A stretch of 64,000 nucleotides of DNA from Halicephalobus mephisto (taxonomy: Eukaryota; Nematoda; Chromadorea; Rhabditida; Panagrolaimidae). Positions 33,043 through 46,795 of the stretch are shown here, piece after piece (position 1 is the stretch's first letter; each line of letters starts with the position of its first letter). Location of the stretch: positions 62,001 through 126,000 of the forward strand of contig SWDT01000103.1 of assembly GCA_009193035.1 (NCBI GenBank). Reading direction: 5' to 3'. Under the pieces are notes generated by a model. That model was not told the DNA's origin. It ran no database searches and was given only the letters and a program-made list of their open reading frames with translations. A program made the position numbers and the translations under genes.

Positions 33043-36000
33043 ATGGACAACGAACCGACCTGTTCCGTGATGGATGCCAATGGCGATGAAACTTGTGGGA
33101 TGGAGGAATTAGTTATAAAAGTGAGTCGTTTATCCATATTGGGATTAATATTTGATATATGAAATTTCCCCGGCGCTGGTTGGAACTTGCCTTGACAGGC
33201 GGATTTATCCATTGCTTTCACACGTATTTTGATCGATCTTGTTATGCTGTCTAGCAACTGGCAGCGATCTTAGCCACTTAGGAACCCAGTAGGAGCTGTG
33301 GTCTTGCAATTTGTCCGTGTTAACTTTATTGATCACATTACTTTTACTGCTTCTAATTAAATATCCACTTTTAGTCCTTAGTTACCTTTTGAATAATTCT
33401 AAATTTTACTTTTTTGCACTGTCCAGGTTTATCTATTTGTAAGTGGTTCAAAATAATTTTTTTCTAAAGGATCCACCTTCAACCTGAAACAAGTGCTTTT
33501 AAAACAACATGGAAGTACTATTGGAACTCTTGACTGTTTCTAAGCTTCTTCTGTTTTCCCAAAACTTGTGTAATCTGAACAGCTCTCGAGATAATCCAGG
33601 TAGACGAATGGGATTTTCGCTTACGTCGCGAGTCTTGTTCTTTTAGTTGTACTTTGAAAATCTATATTCTTGTCCAATTTTGATTTTTTTATTTTATGCA
33701 ATTTGTTAATTAATTTCCGAAATTTTGAAAATAATTTTATATAATTTTAAGTTTTTTATAATTTCTAATTAATTAGGAATTTTTAAAAATAATTTATGTA
33801 ACGCTCATAAATCGAAAAAATTATATTCTTGTCCAATTTTGATTTTTTTATTTTATTTAATTTTTTAAGTTGTTTTTGAAGATTTTTTAAAATTATTTAA
33901 TAGTTATGTTTTTGTTTGTTTTAAAATTTCGAATTTTTTATAATTTCGTAATTAATTACTTTTTGAAATTTTTCATTTTTTAAGCTAAATTTTGAAATTA
34001 AATTTTTGTTTTATTTTTAATTTTTTATGATCTTTTTTAGTAGTTAATTAATCTGAAAATTTTTTATTATTTTAGGTGCACTTTGGAAAATTATATTCTT
34101 ATCCAATTTTAAATTTAAAATTATTTTTTTATTGATTAATTAAAAACATTTTTTATATTTAATTTTAATTTTTTTTTAAACTATTGTCTGTTTTTAAATT
34201 TTTTGAATTGTATGTAATTTTGCTTTTTTTGAACAATTGGTTTTCAAAAGTTTTTATTTTTTATTGTTTGACTTGGAACTTTTTAAATTGTACTTTGAAA
34301 AATGTTTTTTTTATAAATTTTTAATTTTTTAAATTTAGATTTTTGTATTAAATTTTTCTGCACTTTTCACTTAATTTAATTTCGGAAGTTTTTTAATTTT
34401 TTACTTTTAGTGATTTATTGAATTTTTCGTCTTGATTTTTAGTTTTCGTGAATGATAATCTTGTCTATTTTCGTTACGACAATTTGTTTGGTCTTTCCTT
34501 TTCTTCTTTTTACTGATCATTGATGGGAAATTTACGTGGATTCATGATTGTCCGTCATAATTGGTGTTCATTGGACCAAAAACGACCAAATAAAAAGGGA
34601 CATTATTGTCATTTTTGAGAAATTTTTGATTTTTTTACTTATTTTTAACTAAATTTTTAAAAATGGATATGTCACATAAAATAGGGTCAGTTTTTTAAGT
34701 TTTTAAATAAGGGGTTGAAGATAGATTAGGTATTGAATATCTGGATGAATATGTAGCTGATTTTTTGTTTAATTTTAGAAAATTCCGACTTCTGGTAGGA
34801 GAGACTTCAAAGAAATGCCGATACAACACGATAAACACTTGAGGTATATCTGGTTTAATTGGGGATTTTTTAATTTTTCATTTTTTTATATCTATGTTTT
34901 TAGGAGTATGAAGGAGGTCCTTTCCACCATGGACCCCAATGCAGAGCCGAATTCTCACGTAGAATTCAAGGAAAAGACCCATATTCTTTGTGCGAGATTC
35001 CTCGGTGGAGCTTGGAAAACAGTTTCTTTAGAAAATATGAAAATTTCGAGAATTAAGTAAGTTTTTTTAGTTTTGTAATTTTAATTTCAGTTAAAAATAT
35101 AGAAATTTCCATTTTTCATTTACAAAAATAAGAATATTTTTGTATTTTCTAATAAAAATTTAATAATACTTTTTAAAAATTGAAGGTTTTAGAATTTAGA
35201 TAAAAAAGAAAAATTTAAAATTAGGTTTTTTTGATATCAAATTTTGTCACTTTTTGAAAATTTCTCAACTTTGCGCGGGAATTTAAAAAATAAAAGAAGT
35301 TGATTTTGACTTGTCGGATTTATCATTTTTTGATTTTTATGAAAAATTTTGGTCTAATGAGGAATTAAAATTTTAAAAATATCAATTTTTGCCTCATTTA
35401 AAACCTGTTTTAAAAATTCGAAATTTTCAGAGGAGGAATGAGCAACATGCTTTTTTTGTGTAGATTAACGGAGAATCACCCACCGATTGGAAATGAGCCG
35501 GATAAAGTACTTTTACGTGTTTATTTCAACCCGGAAACTGAAAGTCATCTTGTTGCTGAATCTGTGATTTTTACTTTGCTTTCTGAACGTCACTTGGGAC
35601 CGAAATTGTACGGTATTTTTTCTGGTGGACGTTTGGAAGAGTACATTCCGGTTTGTTTTTTTAAATAAAAATAAGTTTTCAATAAGGTATTTTTGTGTTG
35701 TGATTTTTAGGGTGTTTGAAAGCAATTTTATAGAAGGTTTTGTACTCTATGTGTCGTAATTTAGGACTTTCTAGATTTATATGAGAAAGATATAGTTTTA
35801 AAAAAATTGGTTTCGAACTCATTATAATGGGAAGTAAGGATTTTAGGCTGATTTAGTGTTTGGAAATTTGTTTCAAGAACATGTAAAAGTTAGGTTTTTT
35901 AATAGTGTGATTTTAGTCACGTCCATTAACATGTGCTGAGATAGCGGTCCCTTCTATTTCAAACAAGATCGCCAGGAGACTTGCACATGTACATCAACTT

Positions 36001-36783
36001 GAAGTACCGATTTGGAAGGAACCAGACTACTTATGCGATGCTTTAGAACGCTGGCTTCATCAATTGATTGCTATTCCTAGTGCTCATTCGACGTTTGATT
36101 TGCCGGATATTTATAGTGATTATGGACCCACAACGTTGTCAATCAAGGATATAGAAAATGAGATAGAATATCTTCGTCAGAGAATTACAAAAAGTTCGAG
36201 TAAAGTATCATTTTGTCATAATGACTTACAAGAAGGAAATATTTTATTACCTAAAGCAAGTTCGGGAAATATCAGACTTCCGGTGTCAGACGAAGGGGCA
36301 GCGACAAATTCTTTGAGCGCTTTTAACCCACATGATCCGCGTTTGGTGCTTATTGATTTTGAATACGCTAGTTATAATTATCGTGGATTTGATTTCGCAA
36401 ATCACTTTGTTGAATACTCCATTAATTATGATGTTGATGAAGCACCGTATTACGAGATACGCCCAGATGATGTTCCTGATGAAGGAAGAATGAGAGAATT
36501 TATGCTATCATATTTGAAAGAATTAAATATGAATAAATCAGATGCGGAACTATTACCAAGTGCAAAAGCAATGGTTGAGGTTTGTTTTATATATGAAGAT
36601 TAATTTTTTAATTTATTTTTTCAGGAAACTTTGCCGTTTATTCCGGTTTCTCATCTTTTTTGGGGAGTTTGGGGACTTCTTCAAGTTGAAGTTTCTCCTG
36701 TTGGTTTTGGTTTCGCTGAATACGGTCGTGATCGTCTTGGATTGTACTTTAAAAACAAACATCTACTTGAGAAGCTTCGCTAA
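33043..36783 (+). CDS. Choline kinase (choline/ethanolamine kinase family)
   Basis: This enzyme phosphorylates choline with ATP, the first step of the CDP-choline route to phosphatidylcholine, in the cytosol. Six exons join in phase: 33043-33120, 34779-34843, 34904-35056, 35431-35650, 35917-36579 and 36625-36783 (TAA), about 445 residues, normal for the family. Visible are GGMSNMLFLCRL (ATP-binding loop region), LLRVYF with ESVIFTLLSERHLGPKLYGIF, Brenner's motif HNDLQEGNILL (about 273-283) and the choline kinase motif VLIDFEYASYNYRGFD (about 316-331). It ends in the conserved SHLFWGVWGLLQ and FGFAEYGRDRL. The first exon, 1.66 kb upstream, is less certain: it is chosen for its ATG, phase and GTGAGT donor. 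AATAAA lies at 36928-36933. The motifs resemble the nematode CKA type more than CKB. Confidence 0.92.
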
Positions 36784-39360
36784 AACAGATATGATTTGTG
36801 GTTGATTCTACGCGTTTACATTGTGATACTTTCTTATTTCATGCTTTGTAATTTAAAAGGATTAAATGCATCTTGGGGATGCTTATGGTGTGGTTTTTGT
36901 ATTTTAGTATTTTGGAAATGAAGGAATAATAAAATCTAAAATGGGGTATTTGGAGGTTTTCAAAGATGAAATAACGTGGGAGAATCAACTTCACGGAACC
37001 GTGAGTAATTTCGAAAGAACGATCCCGGAGCGAAAAATCTCGATTATCAAATAATATACTGTAGGTTTGGGGAAAACTTTGTTAGTTATGTCAATTTTTG
37101 TTTTTATTATTGCTTAATTTTTCCAATTTAATTGAAAATCATGTAATTATTCTCATCATTTTTATTTTTTACAATGTTATTGCTTTTAAATCCTCTAGTC
37201 TGTTTCCCTACCATCCACAATTTAACGAAAAATAAACCTTAAAAATATTTTTAAATTTGATTTTATAAAATATTGAAATTTCTAAAGTAATTTGAATTTC
37301 GGATTAATTTCGATATATAAGAAAAATTGATTTTTAAAGTTTTCTAACTTTTGGAAATTAATTATATACTTTAATGAGATGGAAAATTACACTTAATTAT
37401 AAAACATAATTATTAAAACAAAGTTGACGTAGAAAAACGAATATATTTGAAAGTTCAAACATCAGAGAATGTATTCTTGAGTTCCATTATTATTGATATA
37501 TGAAACTTTACACCTTTTCCTATGTCTAGGCTTCCAGAGATTTTTATAAAAAATTGATTTTAAGTAAATATTTAAAAAGATAAAATTGATTTAAAAGAAG
37601 TAGGAAAAATTAATTTTAAAGATTATTTAAAACGATAAAATTGATTTCTAAAGAAATTTTTAAAAGTTAAAAATAGTGTAAAATTGTTTTAAAAATTTTC
37701 ACATAATGTATGATTAATTTTAAAATAATATGTAGACTAAAGGTCATTTTTGTGAATCTTCGACGTTGATTAATTCCGAAATTTAGCATTTCTAAATTGT
37801 TTCAAATAATAGAATTTCAAAAACCTAAAATTCAATAATCATTTTTTAAATTTATAAAATCGAAAATTTTCAAAATTTCTATAATTTTATTCTCAAGATT
37901 TTTTAGTTTTATTTTTATAATTTTTAAAAATTTATTTTTGTAATTTTCTCAAGTTTTTTTAATTTTTAAGTTTTTTTAAGTTTTTGATTTTTTGACTTTC
38001 CAGAGAGAGAGGGAGTGAAAGTAGAAAAATGGTAAATCTAATAAATCACTGTCGAAATCGACTCGCTCTGTCTGCACTTTTTGTTTTTTACTCAAATTTT
38101 AGGATTTTAGAAGAAATTTATTCTCAGATAATTATGTGGAATTTTTTGATTTTTATATTTTTCGGGATTTTTCAATTTTTGTAGACTTGATAAAAATATA
38201 AAAATGATAATTTTGGCAAATCGCTATTGACTCGTTCTGTCCGCACTCGCACTGTCTACTTCTCTTCCGACAATCCTAAAAATTCCGAAAGTTTTAGAAA
38301 TTCTTGTTGAGACCATTTTGTACAATATTTTAATTTCTAATTTTCGCCATAATGCAATTACAGTTGGATTTCAATAATATCATAAAAGAGTTAAATTTTA
38401 AACTTTTGGGTCTTGATTGGAAATTTTCGAAAATTCGTTGCGAGACAATTTTGTTGAAAATTATTTGTTTGTATTTTTTTAAATGATATTATTACAATGA
38501 TATTTTTCTAAAATAACACAAAAACTAAATTCTACAACTTTGGATCTCGATTGGAAAGTTTCGAGATTTCTTTTCGGGATAATTTCGTTGAAAATTTCAA
38601 CTTCTTAGTTATTTTTATAATTTTTCCACTTTTATAGCAATTATGGAAAATATTTTTGATAATTTTTATATTTATTTATGAGAAAAAATTACAATTCATA
38701 AATTGTCCTAAATTTGCAGACAGATGGACCCTCGTGCTTTGGGGCCGATGCTAATGCGGTACTTGTTTCATTCTAAAACGATTGTCAAACAATGATAGGG
38801 AGACCGATTTCGAATGGAACTTTCTGAAAGCGGATTAGAAAGTGCTCAAAAACGATATTCTCCCGGAAACCTTTTGCCTTCTGAAAACTAAAAATAAAGT
38901 CATTATTTTTAAAATTAAATTTTTCCACAAAACTGATTTTGAGTAAAGTTTTTAGAAATTAAAGTGGTTTAAAATTTTACTTTTTGATTTTACAGTAATT
39001 TATGATTAAATATATGTTAAAAATTAAAAATGAATTTTCTCTACAAAATGGTCTCGACGCGAAATTTAAGAAGTTTTTAAAAATCAAAGTATCCTAAAAT
39101 TTATTTTTTTGTGATAATTTTGGAAATAATTTTTTTAGAAACATCTTTTTTAAATAGATCTAGAAAATCCTGAATTACGGTAAATTAGATACCTAACCCT
39201 ATATGAACCTTCGAAAATTAATTTTCATATTTCAAATTATTTTTAAATATCCTAAAAATCACAAGTTTTTTAATTTAAAAACTAAAGAAAAATATTTTAA
39301 ATCTAATCTTTTTCGGTGTCCGACTTCCAGTCAATACTCTCGTTTTTTTTTCGATAACAT
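36784..39360. other. Intergenic, dispersed noncoding repeats
   Basis: After the choline kinase poly(A) signal the stretch is A/T-rich, with several copies of the 'aaatttcgttgaaaatt...ttttgggtctcgattgga' repeat (38300-38620). Two copies of a GTAAATC...ATCACTGTCGAAATCGACTCGCTCTGT block lie at about 38030 and 38215. No coding exon is supported; the short ATG frame at about 38725 joins nothing. Confidence 0.5.
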
Positions 39361-39489
39361 CATGGCTATTTTTTGAGGGAAACAGATCCCGCCATAATCA
39401 CCTCTTATTTGGGCGTCAGTCCAGACTTGGTTTTCCTTTTTTCTCAGAGAATAACTGTCCTCGGTTTTGTTCAACGACAAAGTAAACTT

Positions 39490-39800
39490 GATCGATTGTG
39501 TGATAGTTCCTCCTTTGGGGCATTTGACCCCTTTTCAAAGTTGTTTGATTTTTAAACTTTTTTTTGTCAAAATTCACTTTTTTAGTTATGGTTGTTACTT
39601 TATGGACCAAAAAAGTAATATGTAAATTGTGTGATAGTTCCTCCTTTGGGGCATTTGATCCCCTTTCAAAGTTTCTTTTGATTAAAATTGTTTCATTTTT
39701 TACTAGTCTTTTTGATCATGATTACTGTGTTAGGACATTTTAAGGACCGAAAAGACTGGTCTGAAAAGATAAAAAATGGTCTATACGACAGTTAACCTCT
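39490..39800. repeat. Duplicated ~130-bp unit 'GTGTGATAGTTCCTCC'
   Basis: Two copies of TGTGTGATAGTTCCTCCTTT and GGGGCATTTGA-CCC lie at 39498 and 39628. A diverged inverted relative (GGTCTGAAAAG / ACCAGTCTTTTTGG) is at 57140-57340. Confidence 0.65.
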
Positions 39801-40149
39801 GTGAATTTTGATCCCCAAAGATTCTTGCTTTTTTTTAATTTTAAATTTTTTAAATTTCTTTAATTTTTTAAAAAATTATCTTTATTTTTTTCTATTTTTT
39901 TTAATTTCTTTATTTTCTTAATTTTTTCAATTTTTCTTTAATTTTTTCTTTAAATTTTTTAAATTTCTTAAAAATTGATTAATGTTTTGAAATATCGAAC
40001 AAATTAGTCTAGAAAAGTTAAAAAGTAAGTTATAAGGTATTTGACCTTTTGTTTGGTAAGATTTTTAAATTAATTTTTTAGTCATTATTGCTGTTTTGGG
40101 ATTTTTTGGTTGTTCAGATATTGTATGCTGAGGTTCATAAAGAGGTCGA

Positions 40150-40740
40150 CATCAAAATCAAAGTTTAATTTTTTACAATAATTAAATAAACCGATCTGCC
40201 CGATTGTTGCGAACAAACTGCGGATTTTAGTTTGATTTCGAAAATTTTATAAATGTGGATATAAAATTTTAATTTATGGTTCAATATTACGAGCAACCTC
40301 CAAATGTGAGTTTAATGTCGATGTTGACCTGCTCAAATATTGCAAGCAATGTGCAAATTTTACTGTGGTTTTTATTTCGATTTTGACCTAACTACCCAAA
40401 TATTGCGAGCAATGTGCAAATTTTATTTTGATTTCTATTTCAATGTTAACCTAACTGCCCAAATGTTGCGAGCAATGTGCAGACTTTTGATATTTATTCT
40501 AATGTTAACCTAACTGCTCAAATGTTGCGAGCAATGTGCAAATTTTATTTTGATTTCTATTCTAATGTTGACTTATCTGCCCAAACGTTGCGAGCAACCT
40601 GCAGATTTTACTTTTATTTCAATGTTAACCTAACTGCCTAAATATTGCGAGCAACTTGCAAATTTTATTTTGATTATGATTCGGATACTTACCTATTTGT
40701 TTCATTGTTGCGAGCAACGTGCAGATTGTATTTTTGATTT
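40150..40740. repeat. Minisatellite 'CCCAAATGTTGCGAGCAATGTGCA'
   Basis: About nine units of 57-65 bp with ATGTTGCGAGCAATGTGCA, ATTTTATTTTGATTTCTAT and AATGTTAACCTAACTGC. This is the same family as the array at 19920-20420. Confidence 0.85.
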
Positions 40741-41089
40741 TGACTTTTTTGTACACTTTGGCACTGATCTAAAAACGAAGAATTTTTTTTATAAAATCAA
40801 GGAAAAAACATCGTATAGTTTTTTATCCTTCGTCCACGATCTCTGGACTTTTGTCATCGACAAAAATCAGATTTTTTTTCGATTTTGAATTTATTGCTTT
40901 ACACTTTATTTAAAAACATGAATCTTATCCGGATTGATAGGCAAGTTTTGTCAAGTTCGTCCATTCGGTGCGGTTTGGCTGTACGACATTTGCTCTCCTC
41001 TCTTTTGCAAGATTTATCTCATTTCGTTTTTATATCAATTTTTCTGTAGTTAAATTGACTTAATATCTCAGTTGAGTAAAAAAATTTCG

Positions 41090-41640
41090 AAATCAGGCAA
41101 ATCGAAAAAGGAAAAAAATAAGGAATAAATGTCGTTGAGGAACTACTGTATGACATTTGCTTCTTTTCTATTTCGCGATATTTATATAATTTTTCATTTT
41201 TATTTTTTTGTAGTTAAATTAATTGAATATCTCAGTTAAGTATGAAAAAATTAATTTTAAAAAAACTTCGAAATCAATGAAAATCGAAAAAGGAAAAAAA
41301 TAAGGAATAAATGTCGTTGAGGAACTACTGTATGACATTTGCTTCTTTTCTATTTCGCGATATTTATATAATTTTTAATTTTTATTTTTTTTTGTAGTTA
41401 AATTAACTTACTGTCTCGGTTAATTAAGAAAAAATTAACTTTAAAAAAATTTCGAAATCAATGAAAATCGAAAAAGGAAAAAAACAGGGAGCAAACATTG
41501 CTGGGGGACAACTGTCGTACAGCCCGTGCGGTTTGATTGAAGATGCGCTCATTCTGGCCAAGTTTACGGCAGCAATTAGACAACAGGACGGATAGATGAC
41601 AATCCTCAAGAACTCGCTCAACAACCCTCATCTTGCGCAA
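41090..41640. repeat. Tandem ~185-bp repeat ending in a GC-richer block
   Basis: Two full copies and one partial copy of a unit with GAGGAACTACTGTATGACAT and TTCTATTTCGCGATATTTA. The third copy runs into a GC-richer segment (41485-41640) that also resembles 40930-41000. No exon is supported. Confidence 0.65.
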
Positions 41641-42349
41641 TTTTTCTGCATTACAAACATTAAAATTAAAAAAGTATTTTTTTTACAAATTTTAAAATCT
41701 TTAAAAATTATTTTTCCACGAATTTTAAAATTAAAAAAATACTTTTGTAAATTTTAAAATTAAAAAAAAATATTTTTATAAATTTTAAAGTTTTTTAAAA
41801 TTATTTTTTTTATAGATTTTAAAGTTTTTTTAAATTATTTTTTTATAAATTTTAAAATTTTTTAAAATTATTTTTTTTATAAATTTTAAAGTTTTTTAAA
41901 ATTATTTTTTTTATAGATTTTAAAATTTTTTTAAATTATGTAATTTCTTTGATTTTTAAATTCCCGCGCAAAAAATGAGGACTTTTTAGAAATGGTAAAT
42001 CTGGCATTGATACAAAAATCGACTCGCGTTTTTTAAATTTTTTTACCTAAATTTTAAAAAATCCTAAAAATTCGTTTCAAAATTATTTTTAAAAAATTTA
42101 TTTTTAATTTTTCATAATGTTTTTTGAGAATGTTTGGACTTTTGTGCAGAGAGAGCAAACTATAAAAAAAGAAAAAATGGCAAAACTGGCAATCGTTGCC
42201 GAAATCGACTGACCTTATTTTCACTCGCACTGTTTGTTCCTTTTACGACAACCTTAAAGGTTCCTAAAAAGCCTAAAAACTCGTTTTGAGACTTAAATTT
42301 TATAATTTTTCAAATATATTAAAATTTGCTTAAAAAATTGTTAATTTTT

Positions 42350-42790
42350 AAATGTATTTTTTTAAATTTTCAAATTCCCGCGCAAAAGAGCGAAGACTTT
42401 TTAGAAATGTCAAATCTGGCATTAATAAGAAAGTCGATTTTTAAAATTTTTCAATTTTACAATAGTCTGATTATTTAAATTTTTCAAATTCCCGCGCAGA
42501 AAACTGAAGACTTTAGAAATGGCAAATCTGGCATTAATAAAAAAGTCGATTTTTAAAATTTTTCAATTTTATAATAGTCTGATTATTTAAATTTTCAATT
42601 TCCCGCGCAGAAAAGTGAAGACTTTAGAAATGTCAAATCTGGCATTAATAAAAAAGTCGATTTTTAAAATTTTTCAATTTTACAATAGTCTGATTATTTA
42701 AATTTTCAAATTCCCGCGCAGAAAACTGAAGACTTTAGAAATGTCAAATCTGGCATTAGCAAGAAAGTCGATTTTTTAAATTTTTATTTT
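42350..42790. repeat. Tandem ~117-bp repeat upstream of the nucleoside transporter
   Basis: Four copies of a unit with ATTCCCGCGCAGAAAA, ACTTTAGAAATG-CAAATC and TGGCATTAATAAAAAAGTCG. Earlier diverged copies lie at 41960-42010 and 42110-42250. Confidence 0.85.
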
Positions 42791-43099
42791 CTAAAAATTT
42801 TTAAAAGAATTTTAATGTTTGATTTTTATAATAATCTGATTATTTATGCTTTTCTCGACCTTATTGAAGCTTAATTTATGTGAATCACTCGAAAAACTTT
42901 ATCTTTGTCGTTTTTCTGTCGATCAAAATCATCAATCTGTCAATTTTATTTTTTTTGAACACAATATAAGCCAATTTGTTCGTTATAAATAACTTTGATT
43001 TATTTCGTAGTGAAAATTTTTTTAGACGTCATGTATTTACATTTTTTTAAATTTTAGCAACTGTCGGATCCGAGGACACTCGTGCTGTTCTCGCCGGAT

Positions 43100-46000
43100 A
43101 TGAGTTCCTTAGAAAAAGGCAAGTTTAATTTTAAAATTTTATGCTTAAATAAATTTAAATATTTTTAAAATTAAAAAATTTTAAACTTAAATAAATTTTA
43201 ATATTTTTAAAATTAAATAAACGTAAATATTTTTAAATTTAAAAAATTTTATGCTTAAATAAATTCAAATATTTTTAAAATAAAATAAACTTAAATATTT
43301 TTAAATTTAAAAAATTTTATGCTTAAATAAATTTTAATATTTTTAAAATTAAATAAATTTTAGAAAATTATCTAACTTAATTAATTTTAAATTGTAAAAA
43401 CTAAATTAAATTTTTAGAAAATTTTATTAATTTAAATATTTTAAATTTTTTTAAATTTAATTTTCTGAATTTTTAAAGTTTATGAATTTCAGATCATATT
43501 GGATCTCCTAAGCATGTTAATGAAGCTGAATCTTTTTTGGAAGGAGAATCCAGGACTCAGTTTACTCCGGATGACGAAGTTCCCAAAGATAAATGTAAAA
43601 TCGTACTTTTCGTGATGATGCTCCATGGATTGGGGACCTTGATTGCCTGGAACGTCTTCATCACCTTTGCTCCCTTGTACTTCCAGAAATTCAAACTTAA
43701 ATCCGAAACTAATCCTCAGCCTTCTTACGTCACTAATTTTATGAATTGGGTCTGTATTTGTTCTCAATTACCCAACTTGATAGTTAACATGATCGGCATG
43801 TTTTCTGGAAGTGGAAACTTACTCGTCAGAATCGTCATTTCCTTGATCATCGTCACAGGAACATGTTTGTTCACGGCCGTCTTCATCTACATCGACACCT
43901 CAACGTGTAATTTTTTAAAAATATTTTAAAATTCCAATTCAAAAAAATTTAATTATTTCGAAAATTAAAAAAAATTAAAATTATTTAAAGTTAGAAAAAT
44001 CAAAAATTTCAAAATTTAGAAATTGTTTAAAAAATTAGAAAAATTTAAATTATTTTAAAATTAAAAATTTTTATAAACATTTTTCAAAAAATTAAAATTT
44101 CAAAATTATTTAAATTTTTTTATTTTAGAAATTATTTAAAAAGTAAAAAATTTTCGGAAAATAAAAAAATTAGAATTTTAAAAATATTTAAAAAAAATTA
44201 AAATTTAGAAATCGTTTAAAAAATTTTTATTTTTAAATTAAAAAAATTAGGATTTTAAAAATATTTAAAAAAAATTAAAATTTAGAAATCGTTTAAAAAA
44301 TTTTTATTTTTAAATTAAAAAAATTAGGATTTCAAAAATATTTAAAAAAAATTAAAATTTAGAAATTATTTAAAAAATTTTATTTTTAAATTAAAAAAAT
44401 TAGGATTTCAAAAATATCTAAAAAAAATGAAATTTTAAGGGCCATTTGGATTTTTCATTTTATCAATGATTTCCGTCATTGTTTTGAATTCTGCAAATGG
44501 ATTTTACCAAAACAGCATTTACGGTCTTGTTGGGTCTTTTCCCTACGAGTACATCAACGCCGTCGTCTTAGGAAACAACTTTTGCGGTCTCTTCGTTACC
44601 GTACTCTTCACTTTGACTACTTTCTGTAAGTTTTTAAAATTATATTATTCCAAAAATTAAAATTAATTTTCCACAAAATGGTCCTAAACAGAATTTCTAG
44701 AAGTTACAGTAACTTGGGAATTTTGTTTTTGAGGTTATTTCGTAATCAATAATATATTCCAAAAATTAAAATTAATTTTTTTACGAAATGATCTCGAAAC
44801 GAATTTCTAGAAGTTACAGTAACTTTGAAGTTTTTTTGAAATTATTTCGTAATCAATAATATATGTTAAAAATTTAAATTAATTTTTTTACAAAATGATT
44901 TCGAAAAAATTTGGACAAATTTCGAACTAGTTCAAATTTGAAAACCTGAAGTAGAAAATTTGGAAATAATTCGATTTTATCAAATATATACTGGAATCAC
45001 ATCTGCGATTTGATGATGGAGATCCTGCAACGAAAAAATATAAGCAAAAAAGTTTCCATGAATAAACAGAAATAAAATAAAATCATTGCTACCAAAATTG
45101 CTGATTGCGAAAATCTAAATCGGACTGATTTGAATCGATTTTAAGTTAATTAGATTTCGAAAATAAAAAAAAATCGAATTTTGACTAGATTGATTATATT
45201 TGAAAAATCTAAATCGAACTGATTTGAATCGATTTAAAATTACTTTCATTTCGAAAATAAAAAAAGTCGAATTTTGACTGAACTGATTAGATTTGAAAAA
45301 TCTAAATCGGACTGATTCGAATCGATTTTAAATTAATTAGATTTCGAAAATAAAAAAAAAATCGAATTTTGACTGAACTGATTAGATTTGAAAAATCGAA
45401 TTTGAAATAACTTTATTCGATTTCGAAAATCCAGAGTCAAATTGGAAAATTGAAAACTAAAAATCGATTTTTTCGGTCTCAACACGAATTTGTAACATTT
45501 TTTAAAAACAAAAACAGCTTAAACTTTCGATTTTACCAGATAGTAATTTCGTAATTCTATGATTTCGAAATCGATATTCTGAAGTCATATTTCCTTTTCA
45601 TAAATCCACAACTTTCTGGACCAAAATGCCCCAGGATATTTCGTTTGTTTTTTTAAAAATTATTTTTTTAAAATTTCAATCCTAAAAATACCAACATCCC
45701 AAAGTACTGTATTTGGATGATTTTCACAAGTGTACTGTAGAAATCGGAAAATCTCACTTTAGTCATCGCCGACGTCCAGCTCAATGCTGCCGTTTATTTC
45801 TCGATTACGGTATGTCTGCTGATCATCTGCATCGCTTCGTTCTTCTACGTCAGAAAAAACGTAAAAATACAATTTAAAAATACCGTAATTTACCGTATTT
45901 TTTTTCAGCGTTATTTCGCTTACCAAATGATCGTCGCCAAAAGAGCTACAGAATCCCACGGAACTTTTTCACTTTCGGACTACATAGGGGTCATGAAGGA

Positions 46001-46795
46001 GTACTGGTTGCCCCTGATCGACGTCTACTGTGTCTTCTTCGTGACTTTGATGTTGTTCCCGTCAATCCTCCTCTCAATCCACTTATATCCACTCGACAGG
46101 AAATACGATCTCTTCATTTCAGGTATCTGTATATTTTTCTAAAATTAATTTTAAAATTTCTAAATTCACCATTTTTTGAATTTCCAAAAATTATTATTTT
46201 ATTGATTTTTTTAAAATTTCTAAGTTTAATATTTTTCGAATTTTTATAATTGTCTAAAATTAACTTTTAGTTTCTAAATTAAAAAAAATTTTTCCGATTT
46301 TTAAATTTATTAATTTTTATAATTTTTAGACTTTTTTAAATTCAATATTTTTTTATATTTTCAAACTTTTTTAAAATTCAATAATTTTCAGAGAACTTAT
46401 TTGCCACAGTTTTTGTATTTTTGAACTTCAACCTGTTTGCCGTCATTGGGAGCAAGATAGCGGATTACATCAGATGGCCTTCTCCGAAGTACGCTTGGGC
46501 CCCGATCTTCGTGCGTTTGCTGTTCATTCCGATTTTCCTCTCTTGCAACTACGCTCCAGGGGGATACCGTACTTGGCCAGTTTTCATCCCAAATGAATGG
46601 GCTGTATTTGTTCTGATATCTCTCATGTCCATCAGTCATGGATATTACAGTTCCATTTCTCTCATGTATGCTCCACATGGAGCAGAACCAAACAAAGCCA
46701 GAATCCTCGGAAAAATGTCCGCATTCTTCTTAGTTTTCGGCATTGCTTCTGGGATTGGCTGTTCGTTTTTGGCCACTTATGTTGCTCATCTTTGA
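43100..46795 (+). CDS. Equilibrative nucleoside transporter (ENT/SLC29 family)
   Basis: ENT proteins move nucleosides across membranes down their gradient with 11 membrane spans. Six exons join in phase: 43100-43118, 43493-43906, 44440-44625, 45763-45860, 45909-46122 and 46392-46795 (TGA), about 444 residues. Intron 1 has a GC donor (AAAAAG then GCAAGT). TM1 contains VMMLHGLGTLIAWNVFITFA. The signature NSANGFYQNSIYGLVGSFP and YINAVVLGNNFCGL (TM4/5) is strong. A loop with KRATESHGTFSLSDYIGVMKEYW precedes TM7. The end has the GYRTWPVFIPNEW loop, the family motif ISHGYYSSISLMYAP and the PNKARILGKMSAFFLVFGIASG segment. AATAAA lies at 46876-46881. It is convergent with the ABCA gene. Which C. elegans ENT paralogue matches best is not resolved. 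Confidence 0.9.
44150..45440. repeat. Tandem repeats in ENT introns 2 and 3
   Basis: About four copies of an 85-bp A/T unit (AAAAATTAGGATTTCAAAAA) lie at 44150-44430 in intron 2. In intron 3 there are two to three GTCCTAAA/GATCTCGAAACGAATTTCTAGAAGT repeats at 44660-44900 and four copies of AAATCTAAATCGGACTGATT / GAATCGATTTTAA at 45100-45440. Confidence 0.75.

Noticed and set aside
33006..33257. Minus-strand frame of 83 codons
   Set aside because: It overlaps choline kinase exon 1 in antisense, with no acceptor/donor logic or family match.
38720..38760. Short ATG exon (MDPRALGPMLMR) after a TTGCAG acceptor
   Set aside because: It has a possible donor, but joining to the next plus-strand exon gives an immediate stop, and similar 'gaccctcgtgc' words occur elsewhere in noncoding DNA.
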